Below, one piece after another: positions 15,021 to 22,985 of a stretch of DNA of 24,532 nt. Below the pieces are notes generated by a model. It made no database searches. It saw only the letters and a program-made list of their open reading frames with translations, and was not told the DNA's origin. The number at the start of each line of letters is the position of its first letter. Positions within the stretch are counted from its first letter, which is position 1. The position numbers and the translations under genes are program-made. The stretch is from DASZHJ01 sp035263705 (GTDB lineage Bacteria; Pseudomonadota; Alphaproteobacteria; ATCC43930; CGMCC-115725): positions 1-24,532 of the forward strand of contig DATFRA010000434.1 of assembly GCA_035263705.1 (NCBI GenBank), given 5' to 3'.

Positions 15021-15629
15021 CTATTTCACCAAGCCCTCGGCCTTGAGCGCGACCTGCACCGCTGGCCGCTGCGCGATCTTGTTGACGTAGGACTTGAGCA
15101 CCGGCCATTTCGCGAGGTCGATACCGACGTATTGCGGCCAGCCCAGCACGGTGAAGAGATAGCCGTCGATCACACTGAAGCCATCGCCGAAGACGTAGGA
15201 TTTACCCTCGAGCCGCTTGGTGAGGTAGTCGAACTTCGGCGAGATCCCCTCGCGCAGCACCTCCTTCCAGGGGTCGGTGAGCTTCGGATTGAAGAGGGCG
15301 CCGACACCCTTGTGGATCTCGGTCGCGACGTAGTTGAGCCACTCTTGCGCGCGATAGCGGTCGGCGCTTCCGGCAGGCGGCAGCAGCTTCGCCTCCGGCT
15401 TCTTGTCGGCAATGTATTGCACGATCACCGCCGCTTCGGTCAGGGTTTCGCCATTGTCGAGCTGCAGCACGGGCACGTAGCCCTTGGGATTGACCTTGAG
15501 GAAATCCGCGCCGGACGCGGTCTTCTTGGTCTTGGGATCGATCCGGTCGAGCTCGAAGGAGAGACCGCTCTCGCGCAGCGCGATATGCGGCGAGAGCGAG
15601 CAGGCGCCGGGAAAATAGTAGAGCTTCAT
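15021..15629 (-). CDS. Glutathione S-transferase, beta-class-like
   Basis: The protein has 202 residues. MKLYYFPGACSLSPHIALRE places a cysteine at residue 10, the position of the active-site cysteine in bacterial beta-class GSTs. The thioredoxin-like half ends with GYVPVLQLDNGETLTEAAVIVQYIAD, which carries the cis-proline and the glutathione gamma-glutamyl site. The helical C-terminal half contains FSVIDGYLFTVLGWP, the usual N-capping region. It probably conjugates or reduces electrophiles or peroxides in the cytoplasm. It is divergent from an HxlR-family regulator, which may control it in response to electrophile stress (inference). Confidence 0.93.
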   Translation of the reverse strand: MKLYYFPGACSLSPHIALRESGLSFELDRIDPKTKKTASGADFLKVNPKGYVPVLQLDNGETLTEAAVIVQYIADKKPEAKLLPPAGSADRYRAQEWLNYVATEIHKGVGALFNPKLTDPWKEVLREGISPKFDYLTKRLEGKSYVFGDGFSVIDGYLFTVLGWPQYVGIDLAKWPVLKSYVNKIAQRPAVQVALKAEGLVK

Positions 15630-15699
15630 AGAGGGACTCCGTTGCTAGAGAAAATAGGGGTCGCAGGAGGCGTCGGTTCGGGCAGCAGGGCGCGAGCCT

Positions 15700-15745
15700 C
15701 GGCTTGACTTCTTAAAGTATAGCTACAACCTTTTCAGAATTAAGA
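15700..15745. promoter_or_regulatory. AT-rich divergent control region for GST and HxlR genes
   Basis: Within the 185-bp divergent gap this stretch is clearly AT-rich. It holds TTGACT (15704-15709) on the plus strand, TATACT on the minus strand, and an imperfect dyad AAAG...GTATAGCTAC...CTTT. It is the natural place for both promoters and for an HxlR-type operator; no full -35/-10 pair can be fixed. Confidence 0.4.
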
Positions 15746-15814
15746 CAAGCGGCGCCGCTTTCCTTCGCCATCGCGACTCTCCATACTCGTTCCGTGAAAT
15801 AGGCCGAATCCGCC

Positions 15815-16210
15815 GTGAAGCAACGCTACTGCCCCCAGCTCTGCCCGCTCTTCCAGGCCGCGATGGACGTGCTCGCGCGGCCCTGGAACGGGCTCGTCAT
15901 GGCCCTCCTCGAAGAGGCGGGTCCGCTGCGCTTCAGCGAGCTCCGCGAACGGCTCGACGCCATGGGCGACCGCATGCTTTCCGCCCGCCTCAAGGAGCTG
16001 GAGGCGCGCGGCCTGGTCGAGCGCACGGTCGCGCCAGGACCGCCGGTCAGGGTCACCTATGCCCTCACCGAGCTCGGCCGGGGCTTCGGCGACGTCCACC
16101 GCGCCCTCGGGCGCTGGGGCGAGAAGCTCGCGGCCGCGAGCCGTGCGAAGCCCCGCGCTCGTGCCGTCCGGAGGCGGCTCGAGAGCGCGCGCCCGGGCGC
16201 CGCACGCTGA
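15815..16210 (+). CDS. HxlR-family transcriptional regulator
   Basis: The protein has 131 residues, starting with GTG. The core RPWNGLVMALLEEAGPLRFSELRERL, then RMLSARLKELEARGLVERTV, then RVTYALTELGRGFGDV, is the winged helix-turn-helix of HxlR/MarR-like redox and electrophile sensors. Two cysteines (Cys6 and Cys10) sit at the N-terminus, where several family members sense oxidants or aldehydes. The last 30 residues are basic and poor in structure. Its divergent GST neighbour is the likely target. Confidence 0.88.
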   Translation: MKQRYCPQLCPLFQAAMDVLARPWNGLVMALLEEAGPLRFSELRERLDAMGDRMLSARLKELEARGLVERTVAPGPPVRVTYALTELGRGFGDVHRALGRWGEKLAAASRAKPRARAVRRRLESARPGAAR

Positions 16211-16226
16211 CGGAGCTGTCGCCGGC

Positions 16227-16634
16227 TCAGCGCTTCTTGGCTCGCCGCTTGCTTCGGGCCGGACTCTTCCGCCGTTTCGCGCGCCGCGGCCTTGGGCGCG
16301 ATGGCTTTGCCGGGCGGGCGGCCGCGGCATCGAGGCCGCGCCGGACCCATTTCCCGAGCGCCGCGTCGGTGCGATAGCCTTCGGGCGCCAGGCGGACGAA
16401 GCCGGTCATCACCCTCGCGCCCATTTCCATCGGCTGCACGTGGGGCTCGCGGAGCGTCTCGGCCTGCGTCTCCGGGCGGATGCGGATCAACATCCCGCCT
16501 CGGCCGCTCACGGTGCAGCACATGCCGCCCTGCACCATGAAGCAGACCCCGCCCATCATCTTCCTCTCGACGACGTCGCGCCGTCCCGAGAGGACTTTTC
16601 GCACGCGCTGAGCCGTCTCTTCGTCATAGGCCAT
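16227..16634 (-). CDS. TfoX N-terminal-domain protein with a basic tail
   Basis: The protein has 135 residues. MAYDEETAQRVRKVLSG, then VVERKMMGGVCFMVQGGMCCTVS, then GGMLIRIRPE match the TfoX/Sxy N-terminal domain. The second, C-terminal TfoX domain is absent, as in many short family members. The last 30 or so residues are almost all Ala, Pro, Ser, Lys and Arg (PRPRRAKRRKSPARSKRRAK), a disordered tail able to bind nucleic acid. Function is unknown; a role in competence should not be assumed. The ATG lies 4 bp after the stop of the TPR gene and GGGAGGA inside that gene's end serves as its ribosome binding site, so it is coupled to it. Confidence 0.83.
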   Translation of the reverse strand: MAYDEETAQRVRKVLSGRRDVVERKMMGGVCFMVQGGMCCTVSGRGGMLIRIRPETQAETLREPHVQPMEMGARVMTGFVRLAPEGYRTDAALGKWVRRGLDAAAARPAKPSRPRPRRAKRRKSPARSKRRAKKR

Positions 16635-16638
16635 GGAT

Positions 16639-17982
16639 TCATTCCTCCCGGAGGAGCGAGCTCCGCGGACACGCGTCGAAGGCGATAGAGATGCGCCGCT
16701 GGGTGGACTCGAAGGGGATGGTGCGGTGATAGAAGTAGGAGGGGAACAGGATCATCAGCCCCTCCTCCGGCCGGATCGGCATCGAGTCGACGGCTGCCGT
16801 GAGCGGGAATTGCTCGGGCGGCGGGCCCAGCTCGAAGAAGCCGGCTTGCCCGTGCTCGGCCGTGCCCATGAGGTCTGGTAGCTGCGGGTAGTAGACGCCG
16901 CTGAGGTAACCGTCCAGGTGGATATGCGGCGTCAGGTTGCCCTGGAAGTGCAGCACGGCGGCCCAGGACGCGAACTCCCATGTCTTGGGCGGATGCACCA
17001 GGAAGGGATGCCGCGAATTCGGCGGGATCGCGGCAATGTAATCCGCGACGGCGCGCCGCACGATCGCCTCGAAGGCGGCGACCGGACCCTCGCTCGGCCC
17101 GAAGAAGGTCTTTGTGATGGCGAGCGCGGGATGGTGGTAGTGCGGGTCCGCCGCCTCCGGTACGTGAAGCGTTGGGTGTAAGAGCGTGATATCGACCAGT
17201 GCCCGGTTGAACGCCTTGAGGCTGGCAAAGCCGGGCGGTGGCTCGATTTTGAGCCGGCGCACCAACCTGAAATCGAGCAGGTAGGCCGCGGCCTCGCGCT
17301 CGCCGGCCTCGTAGAGCGCCAGCGTCTTGATCGAGAGGGCCTCGATATTGCCGGGCGCTAGCGTGAGCCAGCGATCGGCGGCCGCGACCGCCGCCCGCGC
17401 GTCGCCCGCGCTCAGGAGCGCATTGGCGAGGTTGCTGTGTGCCAGCAGCCAGTCCGGCCGTTGCGCGATCACCGCGCGATAGGCGTCGATCGCGTCGCCG
17501 CGCTTTCCCGCGCGCTCGAGCGCGATCCCGAGGTTGCGCTGCACCTCCGGCGAATCCGGCGCCAGGCGAAGCACGCGGCGATAGGCCTCCGCCGCCTCGT
17601 CGTTGCGGCCGAGCGCGTGCAAGGCGTTGCCAAGGTTGTTGTGGGCGGCGACGAGGTCGGGCTTGAGCTCCGCCGCGCGGCGATAGGCCGCCACCGCGGC
17701 CTCGCTCCGGCCGAGTTTCATGAGGGCATTGCCGAGGTTGTAGTGCGCCTCGACGAAGTCCGGGCGGCGCCGCACGGCCCGCCCATAGAGCGCCGCCGCC
17801 TCCGCGGCATCGCCCATCTCGAGCGCGATCATGCCGGCGAAGCTCAGGACATCCGGACGGTCGGGCAGCTGCTTCAGCATCTCACGGCAGAATTGCAGCG
17901 CGTCCTTGAGCCGGCCCCCGCGGTAGGCGGCGACCGCCTGCTGCTGGAGGAATCCCAAACCGGAGGGCGCAGGGGTGGTCAC
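16639..17982 (-). CDS. TPR protein with a C-terminal 2OG-Fe(II) oxygenase-like domain
   Basis: The protein has 447 residues. Residues 12 to about 225 are about six tetratricopeptide repeats (AHYNLGNALMKLGRSEAAVAAYRRA, AHNNLGNALHALGRNDEAAEAYRRV and so on). Residues 250-440 form a 2-oxoglutarate/Fe(II) oxygenase-like double-stranded helix of the 'putative 2OG-Fe(II) oxygenase' type. HIHLDGYLSGVYY supplies the HxD ligands His355 and Asp357, SYFYHRTIPF supplies the distal His419, and QRRISIAFD supplies the arginine (429/430) for the 2OG carboxylate. All catalytic residues are present, so it should be active. The TPR part probably chooses a protein partner or substrate. It sits 8 bp after the COQ9-family gene and 4 bp before the TfoX-like gene in one operon. 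Confidence 0.88.
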   Translation of the reverse strand: MTTPAPSGLGFLQQQAVAAYRGGRLKDALQFCREMLKQLPDRPDVLSFAGMIALEMGDAAEAAALYGRAVRRRPDFVEAHYNLGNALMKLGRSEAAVAAYRRAAELKPDLVAAHNNLGNALHALGRNDEAAEAYRRVLRLAPDSPEVQRNLGIALERAGKRGDAIDAYRAVIAQRPDWLLAHSNLANALLSAGDARAAVAAADRWLTLAPGNIEALSIKTLALYEAGEREAAAYLLDFRLVRRLKIEPPPGFASLKAFNRALVDITLLHPTLHVPEAADPHYHHPALAITKTFFGPSEGPVAAFEAIVRRAVADYIAAIPPNSRHPFLVHPPKTWEFASWAAVLHFQGNLTPHIHLDGYLSGVYYPQLPDLMGTAEHGQAGFFELGPPPEQFPLTAAVDSMPIRPEEGLMILFPSYFYHRTIPFESTQRRISIAFDACPRSSLLREE

Positions 17983-17990
17983 CCTCGGCG

Positions 17991-18626
17991 TCAGCGCCGC
18001 CGCGCCAGGCGGAAGAAGAGGAAGGGATCGGGAAGCCGAGAGGTCCAGGCGCGCACGCGCTCGCCCGCCTTCGGGATCATCATGACATCGCGCAACCGGC
18101 GATCCAGGAACGCCAGCGTATCCACGCTCTCCGGCGAGCGGTCGTCGAGCCAGTAGAGGGTGGTGGCGCCGTAGACTCCCGCGAGCAGGGCGCGCTTGGT
18201 GTAGAAGTTGAAATCGGTGGAGCTGTCGCCGGCGGCGTACCAGAGCGCATCGACGGCGTCATAGAGCAGCTTGGCACCGAGCGCGAGGTTCTGCGGCGCC
18301 GTCAGCAGCGCAAGGGCCCGGCGTACGGCCTCTCGGTGAGGCATCAACACCGCGAGCCGTGCCTCGACTCCCGCGGTGATCCGCTCGCGGACCTTCAACG
18401 CGGAGAGATCGCGCGCCTCGAGGGCCCGCAGCGTCTCGCGATCGGCCCAATGGCTGAACCAGGCGACGATATCGCGCGGTCCGGCCGGGCAGAGGCTGCG
18501 CAGCTCGCCGCTCTCGAGGCCGACGCGCTCGGCGGCCCGCGCGAGAGCTGCCTTGGTCCAGCCGTCGAACGGCACGTCCGGCAGGATTGCCGCAAGGAGC
18601 GCGTCCTTGGCCTGGCGGGGATCCAT
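17991..18626 (-). CDS. COQ9 family protein (rpsU-divergent type)
   Basis: The protein has 211 residues from MDPRQAKDALLAAILPDVPFDGW. The frame is open 44 codons further, but that stretch overlaps the deformylase gene and lacks the family pattern. Landmarks are WTKAALARAAERVGL (TetR-like N-terminal helices), AWFSHWADRETLRAL and ALWYAAGDSSTDFNFYTKRALLAGVYGATTLYWLDD, which is the diagnostic segment of COQ9. COQ9 binds lipids and supports ubiquinone synthesis hydroxylation steps (COQ7) in mitochondria; the bacterial proteins are thought to do likewise. The family is often called 'rpsU-divergently transcribed protein', and rpsU does lie on the other strand here with def between. The start follows the def stop by 5 bp. 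Confidence 0.9.
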   Translation of the reverse strand: MDPRQAKDALLAAILPDVPFDGWTKAALARAAERVGLESGELRSLCPAGPRDIVAWFSHWADRETLRALEARDLSALKVRERITAGVEARLAVLMPHREAVRRALALLTAPQNLALGAKLLYDAVDALWYAAGDSSTDFNFYTKRALLAGVYGATTLYWLDDRSPESVDTLAFLDRRLRDVMMIPKAGERVRAWTSRLPDPFLFFRLARRR

Positions 18627-18631
18627 GACCT

Positions 18632-19192
18632 TTACTCCGCTGCCTCCGTGACCGCCGCCGCTAGATCGATCGGGTACCGCTGCCATTCCTCGACGAAGGC
18701 GAGCAGCCGGTGGTCGGTCATGCGCTGGAGATAGAGCACGCCGTCGAGATGGTCGCATTCATGCTGGACCACGCGGGCGTGGAAGCCCTCGACCTCGCGG
18801 TCGATGGCGGCGCCCTCCGGCGTCACCCCGCGATAGCGGATCCGCGCGAAGCGCGGCACCGCGCCACGCAAGCCCGGCACCGAGAGACAGCCTTCCCAGC
18901 CGATCTCCCGGTCATTGCCGACGGCCTCGATCACGGGATTGATGATCGTCACCAGCTCCATCGGCGTATCGAGCGGCCGGCCCGTCGTGCGCTCCGCCGG
19001 CACCTTGAAGACGACCACCCGCTCGGAGACATGCACCTGCGGCGCCGCGAGCCCGGCACCGCCGATGTCGTCGAGCGTCTCGACCATATCGGCGACCAGC
19101 ACCTTGATCCGGGGCGCCGTTGGATCGGCGACGGGCGCGGCGACCCGGCGCAGCACCGGGTGGCCCATGCGGGCGATCTTCAGGATGGCCAT
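18632..19192 (-). CDS. def: Peptide deformylase
   Basis: The protein has 186 residues from MAILKIARMGHPVLRRVA; the open frame continues 65 codons further upstream through the rpsU promoter region, but the family begins here. Deformylase removes the formyl group from nascent proteins at the ribosome. The three family motifs are all present: GGAGLAAPQV (45-54), EGCLSVPG (100-107) with metal ligand Cys102, and QHECDHLDG (143-151) with metal ligands His144 and His148 and catalytic Glu145. It is the first gene of the minus-strand operon def-COQ9-TPR/oxygenase-TfoX and is divergent from rpsU. A second, unlinked def gene is common in related bacteria; it cannot be judged here. Confidence 0.95.
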   Translation of the reverse strand: MAILKIARMGHPVLRRVAAPVADPTAPRIKVLVADMVETLDDIGGAGLAAPQVHVSERVVVFKVPAERTTGRPLDTPMELVTIINPVIEAVGNDREIGWEGCLSVPGLRGAVPRFARIRYRGVTPEGAAIDREVEGFHARVVQHECDHLDGVLYLQRMTDHRLLAFVEEWQRYPIDLAAAVTEAAE

Positions 19193-19269
19193 GGTCGCTA
19201 CTATGTCGGCAGCCGCGGCGCGGGTAAAGCCGGTGGGGTCGCCGGCTTCTCTTTTTGCGGGGTCTGTGC

Positions 19270-19275
19270 TATAAG
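19270..19275 (+). promoter_or_regulatory. Candidate -10 element for rpsU
   Basis: TATAAG, preceded by GC, lies 90 bp before the rpsU start and just before the leader hairpin. It resembles the alphaproteobacterial CTATA-type -10. The -35 (around 19247-19252) is a poor match. Confidence 0.35.
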
Positions 19276-19290
19276 TTTCCCCGGTTTTGG

Positions 19291-19313
19291 GTGGGCCGCA
19301 GCGCATGTGCGGC
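19291..19313 (+). promoter_or_regulatory. Strong hairpin in the rpsU leader
   Basis: GGGCCGCA (19291-19298) pairs perfectly with TGCGGCCC (19306-19313) around a 7-base loop. It lies between the putative rpsU promoter and the Shine-Dalgarno AAGGAG at 19349-19354. It could be an attenuator, a regulatory 5' structure, or part of a short leader RNA. The following GCTTTGCGTT is a poor terminator tail. Confidence 0.5.
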
Positions 19314-19364
19314 CCGCTTTGCGTTATAACGGCGGCGGCCACAGATCGAAGGAGAGTGCGGCTC

Positions 19365-19568
19365 GTGCAAATCCTCGTACGCGACAATAACGTCGACCAG
19401 GCGCTCAGAGCGTTGAAGAAAAAGTTGCAGCGCGAAGGCGTCTTCCGCGAGATGAAGATCCGCCGTAACTACGAGAAGCCGTCCGAGCGCCGGGCGCGCG
19501 AGAAGGCCGAAGCCGTCCGCCGGCACCGCAAGCTCCTGCGCAAGCGGATGGAGCGCGAGGGCTACTAG
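19365..19568 (+). CDS. rpsU: 30S ribosomal protein S21
   Basis: The protein has 67 residues, starting with GTG. MQILVRDNNVDQALRALKKKLQREGVFREMK and the following RRNYEKPSERRAREKAEAVRR are the canonical bacterial S21. S21 sits on the small subunit platform near the anti-Shine-Dalgarno region and helps initiation. AAGGAG lies 10 bases before the chosen GTG; another in-frame GTG at 19356 is too close to it. Very basic, as expected. It is transcribed divergently from def. Confidence 0.96.
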   Translation: MQILVRDNNVDQALRALKKKLQREGVFREMKIRRNYEKPSERRAREKAEAVRRHRKLLRKRMEREGY

Positions 19569-19574
19569 CCGCGG

Positions 19575-19597
19575 CTTGGCCCATCAATCGGGCCAAG
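19575..19597. terminator. Terminator-like hairpin after rpsU
   Basis: CTTGGCCC (19575-19582) pairs perfectly with GGGCCAAG (19590-19597) around a 7-base loop, starting 7 bases after the rpsU stop and before the stop of convergent pntB. No T tract follows, but position and symmetry fit a bidirectional terminator between the convergent genes. Confidence 0.6.
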
Positions 19598-19636
19598 TAC
19601 GATCAAACCATCGAGTAAGCGAAACCTCCCCGAGCG

Positions 19637-21034
19637 TCAGGCACCCATCGCCTTGACGATCTCCTCGCACATCTTCTTGGCGTCGCCGAACAGCATCATT
19701 GTGTTCGGGCGGTAGAACAGCTCGTTCTCGACGCCGGCATAGCCGGACGCCATCGAGCGCTTAACGAACAGCACGGTCTTCGCCTTCTCCACGTCGAGGA
19801 TCGGCATGCCGTAGATCGGGGATTTCGGGTCGGTCTTGGCGGCGGGATTGGTCACGTCGTTGGCGCCGATCACGAAGGCGACGTCGGTGGTGGCGAAGTC
19901 GCGGTTGATCTCCTCGAGCTCGAGCACCTCGTCGTAGGGGACGTTCGCTTCGGCGAGCAGCACGTTCATGTGGCCGGGCATGCGGCCGGCCACCGGATGG
20001 ATCGCGTAGCGGACGGTGACGCCCTCCTTCTTCAGGAGATCCGCCATCTCGCGGAGGGCATGCTGCGCCTGCGCCACCGCCATGCCGTAGCCGGGCACGA
20101 TGATCACCGAGCTCGCGTTCTTCAGGATGAAGGCGGCGTCGTCCGCGCTTCCCGCTTTCACGGTCTTGTCGCCCTGGCCCGCGCCCGCCGCCACCGTGCC
20201 ACCCTCGGTGCCGAAGCCGCCGAGGACCACGTTGAAGATCGATCGGTTCATCCCCTTGCACATGATGTAGCTGAGGATCGCGCCCGAGGAGCCCACCAGC
20301 GCGCCGGTTACGATCAGGAGGCTGTTGCCGAGCGTGAACCCGATGCCGCAGGCGGCCCAGCCCGAGTAGGAATTGAGCATCGAGATCACGACCGGCATGT
20401 CTGCGCCGCCGATCGGCAGGATCAGCAGGAATCCGAGCGCCAGCGACAACAGCACGATCAGCCAGAACACCAGCGCCGGCTGATCCATTACGAAATAGAC
20501 GATCAGCACCACAAGCACGAGGCCCAGCACGGCATTGAGCGGATGCTGCCCCGGGAACATCATCGGCGCGCCGGAGATCAGGGCCTGCAGCTTCGCGAAA
20601 GCGATCACCGAGCCCGTGAAGGTGATGGCGCCGATCGCCGTGCCGAGGCTCATCTCGACCAGACTCTCCCGATGGATCGCGCCCACCGTGCCGATGCCGT
20701 AGGCGTCGGGCGCATAGAAGGCGGCGGCGGCGACGCAGACGGCGGCCAAACCCACCAGGCTGTGGAACGCCGCGACCAGCTGCGGCAGAGCCGTCATGTG
20801 GATCCGGAGTGCGATGAAGGTGCCGGCGGCACCGCCGATGATGATCGCGATGGCGATGCCGACGTAGCCGCTCATGATCGGCAGGGCCAAGGTGGTGCCG
20901 ATCGCGATCACCATGCCGGCGATGCCGTAGATATTGCCGTGCCGCGCCGTCTCGGGCGACGACAGGCCCTTGAGCGCCATGATGAAGCAGACGGAGGCGA
21001 TGAGATAGAGCAGGGCCGCGAGGTTCTCGGTCAT
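19637..21034 (-). CDS. pntB: NAD(P) transhydrogenase subunit beta
   Basis: The protein has 465 residues. The first 270 or so form the membrane domain with about nine helices (LIASVCFIMALKG, LPIMSGYVGIAIAIIIGG, AFHSLVGLAAVCVAAAAFY, LIVYFVMDQPALVFWLIVLL and so on). The rest is the soluble NADP(H)-binding domain with GYGMAVAQAQHALREM, AIHPVAGRMPGHMNVLLAEA, VIGANDVTNPAA and VFVKRSMASGYAGVENELF. The complex uses the proton gradient to make NADPH from NADH. It is the last gene of the operon, 12 bp after pntAB. Confidence 0.96.
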   Translation of the reverse strand: MTENLAALLYLIASVCFIMALKGLSSPETARHGNIYGIAGMVIAIGTTLALPIMSGYVGIAIAIIIGGAAGTFIALRIHMTALPQLVAAFHSLVGLAAVCVAAAAFYAPDAYGIGTVGAIHRESLVEMSLGTAIGAITFTGSVIAFAKLQALISGAPMMFPGQHPLNAVLGLVLVVLIVYFVMDQPALVFWLIVLLSLALGFLLILPIGGADMPVVISMLNSYSGWAACGIGFTLGNSLLIVTGALVGSSGAILSYIMCKGMNRSIFNVVLGGFGTEGGTVAAGAGQGDKTVKAGSADDAAFILKNASSVIIVPGYGMAVAQAQHALREMADLLKKEGVTVRYAIHPVAGRMPGHMNVLLAEANVPYDEVLELEEINRDFATTDVAFVIGANDVTNPAAKTDPKSPIYGMPILDVEKAKTVLFVKRSMASGYAGVENELFYRPNTMMLFGDAKKMCEEIVKAMGA

Positions 21035-21046
21035 ATCGCGGCTCCG

Positions 21047-21457
21047 CTACTTCATCTTCTTCTTGAACATCTGCAGCATGCGCTGGGTCACGATGAAGCC
21101 GCCGAAGATATTGACGGAGGCAAGCGCGACGGCGACTAGCCCGATGCCCTCGGAGAAGCTCCGGCCCGCCGACGCGATCAGCGCGCCCACCACGATCACG
21201 CTCGAGATCGCGTTGGTGACGCTCATCAGCGGGGAATGCAGCGCCGGCGTCACACGCCAGACCACGTAGTAGCCCACGAATACCGCGAGCACGAATACCG
21301 TCAGGAAGAATACGAAGACGTCGCCGTGCCCGCCGGCTTGCGCGGCCTGGGCGGAGAGCGCGCCCACCTGCTGAGCGAGCCCGTCGAGCTGATTGGCGAG
21401 GTCATGCGCCTGGCCCGCGAGATCCTGGGCGTGGCCGGCGACAGGGGAAGTATCCAT
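21047..21457 (-). CDS. pntAB: NAD(P) transhydrogenase subunit alpha 2 (membrane part)
   Basis: The protein has 136 residues. A polar Ala/Gln-rich N-terminal stretch (about 45 residues) is followed by three to four helices: FVFFLTVFVLAVFVGYYVVW, NAISSVIVVGALIA and EGIGLVAVALASVNIFGGF, with HSPLMSVTNAISS a hallmark of the membrane alpha domain. In enterobacteria this part is fused to the NAD-binding subunit; here it is a separate gene, as in Rhodospirillum-type organisms. It starts 3 bp after the pntAA stop. Confidence 0.95.
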   Translation of the reverse strand: MDTSPVAGHAQDLAGQAHDLANQLDGLAQQVGALSAQAAQAGGHGDVFVFFLTVFVLAVFVGYYVVWRVTPALHSPLMSVTNAISSVIVVGALIASAGRSFSEGIGLVAVALASVNIFGGFIVTQRMLQMFKKKMK

Positions 21458-21460
21458 GGG

Positions 21461-22633
21461 TCAGGCTCCTGCCGCGGCGGACGCCGAGCCCGCGAGTTCG
21501 GGATGCACGACGGCACCGTCCATCGTGAGCAAGGTCGCCTTCACGATCTCGTCGGCGGTGTCGATTTTCAGAGACTTGTCCTTGTCGATCAGGACGGCGA
21601 GGAAGCTCAGGAGATTCTTGCCGTAGAGCTGGCTCGCGTCGACCGCCAACCGCGACGGCATGTTGGCGTGGCCCACGATGTGGACGCCGTTCGCGCTCAC
21701 GACAACTTCGCCGAGGCGGCTGCCCTCGCAATTCCCGCCCTGCTCCACCGCGAGGTCCACGATCACCGAGCCCGGCTTCATCACGCCGACCATCGCCGCC
21801 GTGATCAACACCGGCGCCTTGCGGCCCGGCACCAGCGCGGTGCAGATCACGATGTCGGTCTTCTTGAGCGCCTCGGTCACGTGCTCGCGCTGCCGGCGGG
21901 CGAAGTCCGCACCCATCTCTTTCGCGTAGCCGCCCGCGGTCTCCATCGCTTTCATCGCCTCGAGGTCAACGGCGAGGAAGCTGGCGCCGAGGCTCTCCAC
22001 CTGCTCCTTCGCGGCGAATCGCACATCGGTCGCCGACACGATGGCGCCGAGCCGCCGCGCGGTCGCGATCGCCTGCAGGCCCGCGACACCCGCGCCCATC
22101 ACCAGAACGCGCGCCGGCGGGATGGTGCCCGCCGCTGTCATCATCATGGGGAAGGCGCGGCCGAACTCGGCCGTCGCGTCGAGCACGGCCTTGTAGCCCG
22201 CGAGATTCGATTGCGAGGAGAGCACGTCCATGGACTGCGCGCGCGTGATGCGCGGCACCAGCTCCATGGCGAAGGCGACGATGCCGGCTTCGGCATAAGC
22301 CTTGGCGTCCTCGGGATGCTGCAGCGGCTGCAAAAGGCCGATCAGCACCGCGCCGCGCCGGATCGCCGCGACTTCGTCGAGCGCGCCCTCGCCTGCGCGC
22401 AAGGGCCGCTGGACCTTGAGCACGATGTCGCCGTCACCCAGCGCTGCGGCTGCATCCGGCGCGACGGTGGCCCCGACGGACCGAAAGGCATCGTCTGGAA
22501 ACGCAGCGCCTTCGCCGGCGCCGGTCTCGACGACCACCTCGAAACCTTGTGCCATGAGCCGCTTCACGACATCGGGCGTCGCCGCGACACGCCGCTCGTA
22601 CGGTCGGCGCTCCTTTGGGATGCTGATCTTCAT
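21461..22633 (-). CDS. pntAA: NAD(P) transhydrogenase subunit alpha 1 (NAD-binding part)
   Basis: The protein has 390 residues and is soluble. MKISIPKERRPYERRVAATPDVVKRL opens the alanine-dehydrogenase-like N-terminal domain. VLVMGAGVAGLQAIATARRLGAIVSATDVR is the NAD-binding Rossmann loop (written in two parts: GAGVAG, then the acidic TDVR). TDIVICTALVPGRKAPVLI and GSVIVDLAVEQGGNCEGS are conserved transhydrogenase segments, the latter near the hydride-transfer site. It binds NAD(H) on the cytoplasmic side of the complex. It is the first gene of the pntAA-pntAB-pntB operon; the promoter must lie in the long gap to its right. Confidence 0.96.
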   Translation of the reverse strand: MKISIPKERRPYERRVAATPDVVKRLMAQGFEVVVETGAGEGAAFPDDAFRSVGATVAPDAAAALGDGDIVLKVQRPLRAGEGALDEVAAIRRGAVLIGLLQPLQHPEDAKAYAEAGIVAFAMELVPRITRAQSMDVLSSQSNLAGYKAVLDATAEFGRAFPMMMTAAGTIPPARVLVMGAGVAGLQAIATARRLGAIVSATDVRFAAKEQVESLGASFLAVDLEAMKAMETAGGYAKEMGADFARRQREHVTEALKKTDIVICTALVPGRKAPVLITAAMVGVMKPGSVIVDLAVEQGGNCEGSRLGEVVVSANGVHIVGHANMPSRLAVDASQLYGKNLLSFLAVLIDKDKSLKIDTADEIVKATLLTMDGAVVHPELAGSASAAAGA

Positions 22634-22985
22634 TCGGCGTCTCTGCAGTGTCGTCGGAGGCCGCTGAGCCGGAATTGACGGGATGCCAGGGCCCGGGCGG
22701 CAAGGACAATGCCGCGCGACGAGCGATTTGTGAAGCCTTCGGGGGCGGCCAGCGACAAAGATCGCGGCTCATTTCGTCAGGTTGCCGACGCATGCGACTG
22801 CGCCCTCGCCCAGATTCATACCGGCGACGTGGCTGGTCCAGGGTGGCGTCTCGGGTGAGCGGCGGAAAAGCTTTCGCGCGCGGCAGGGCGACGCGCGCCC
22901 ACCCGGCGCCTTCGCTCGCCTTTGCAACTGCCCGCGCCGCGCCTACCTCTTTCATCGAGCCCACCCCTTGCATAGAATGCACGCA

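Noticed and set aside
16227..16634. TfoX-like gene as evidence for natural competence
   Set aside because: Only the N-terminal domain is present and short TfoX-domain proteins are widespread without any competence role; no competence genes are nearby.
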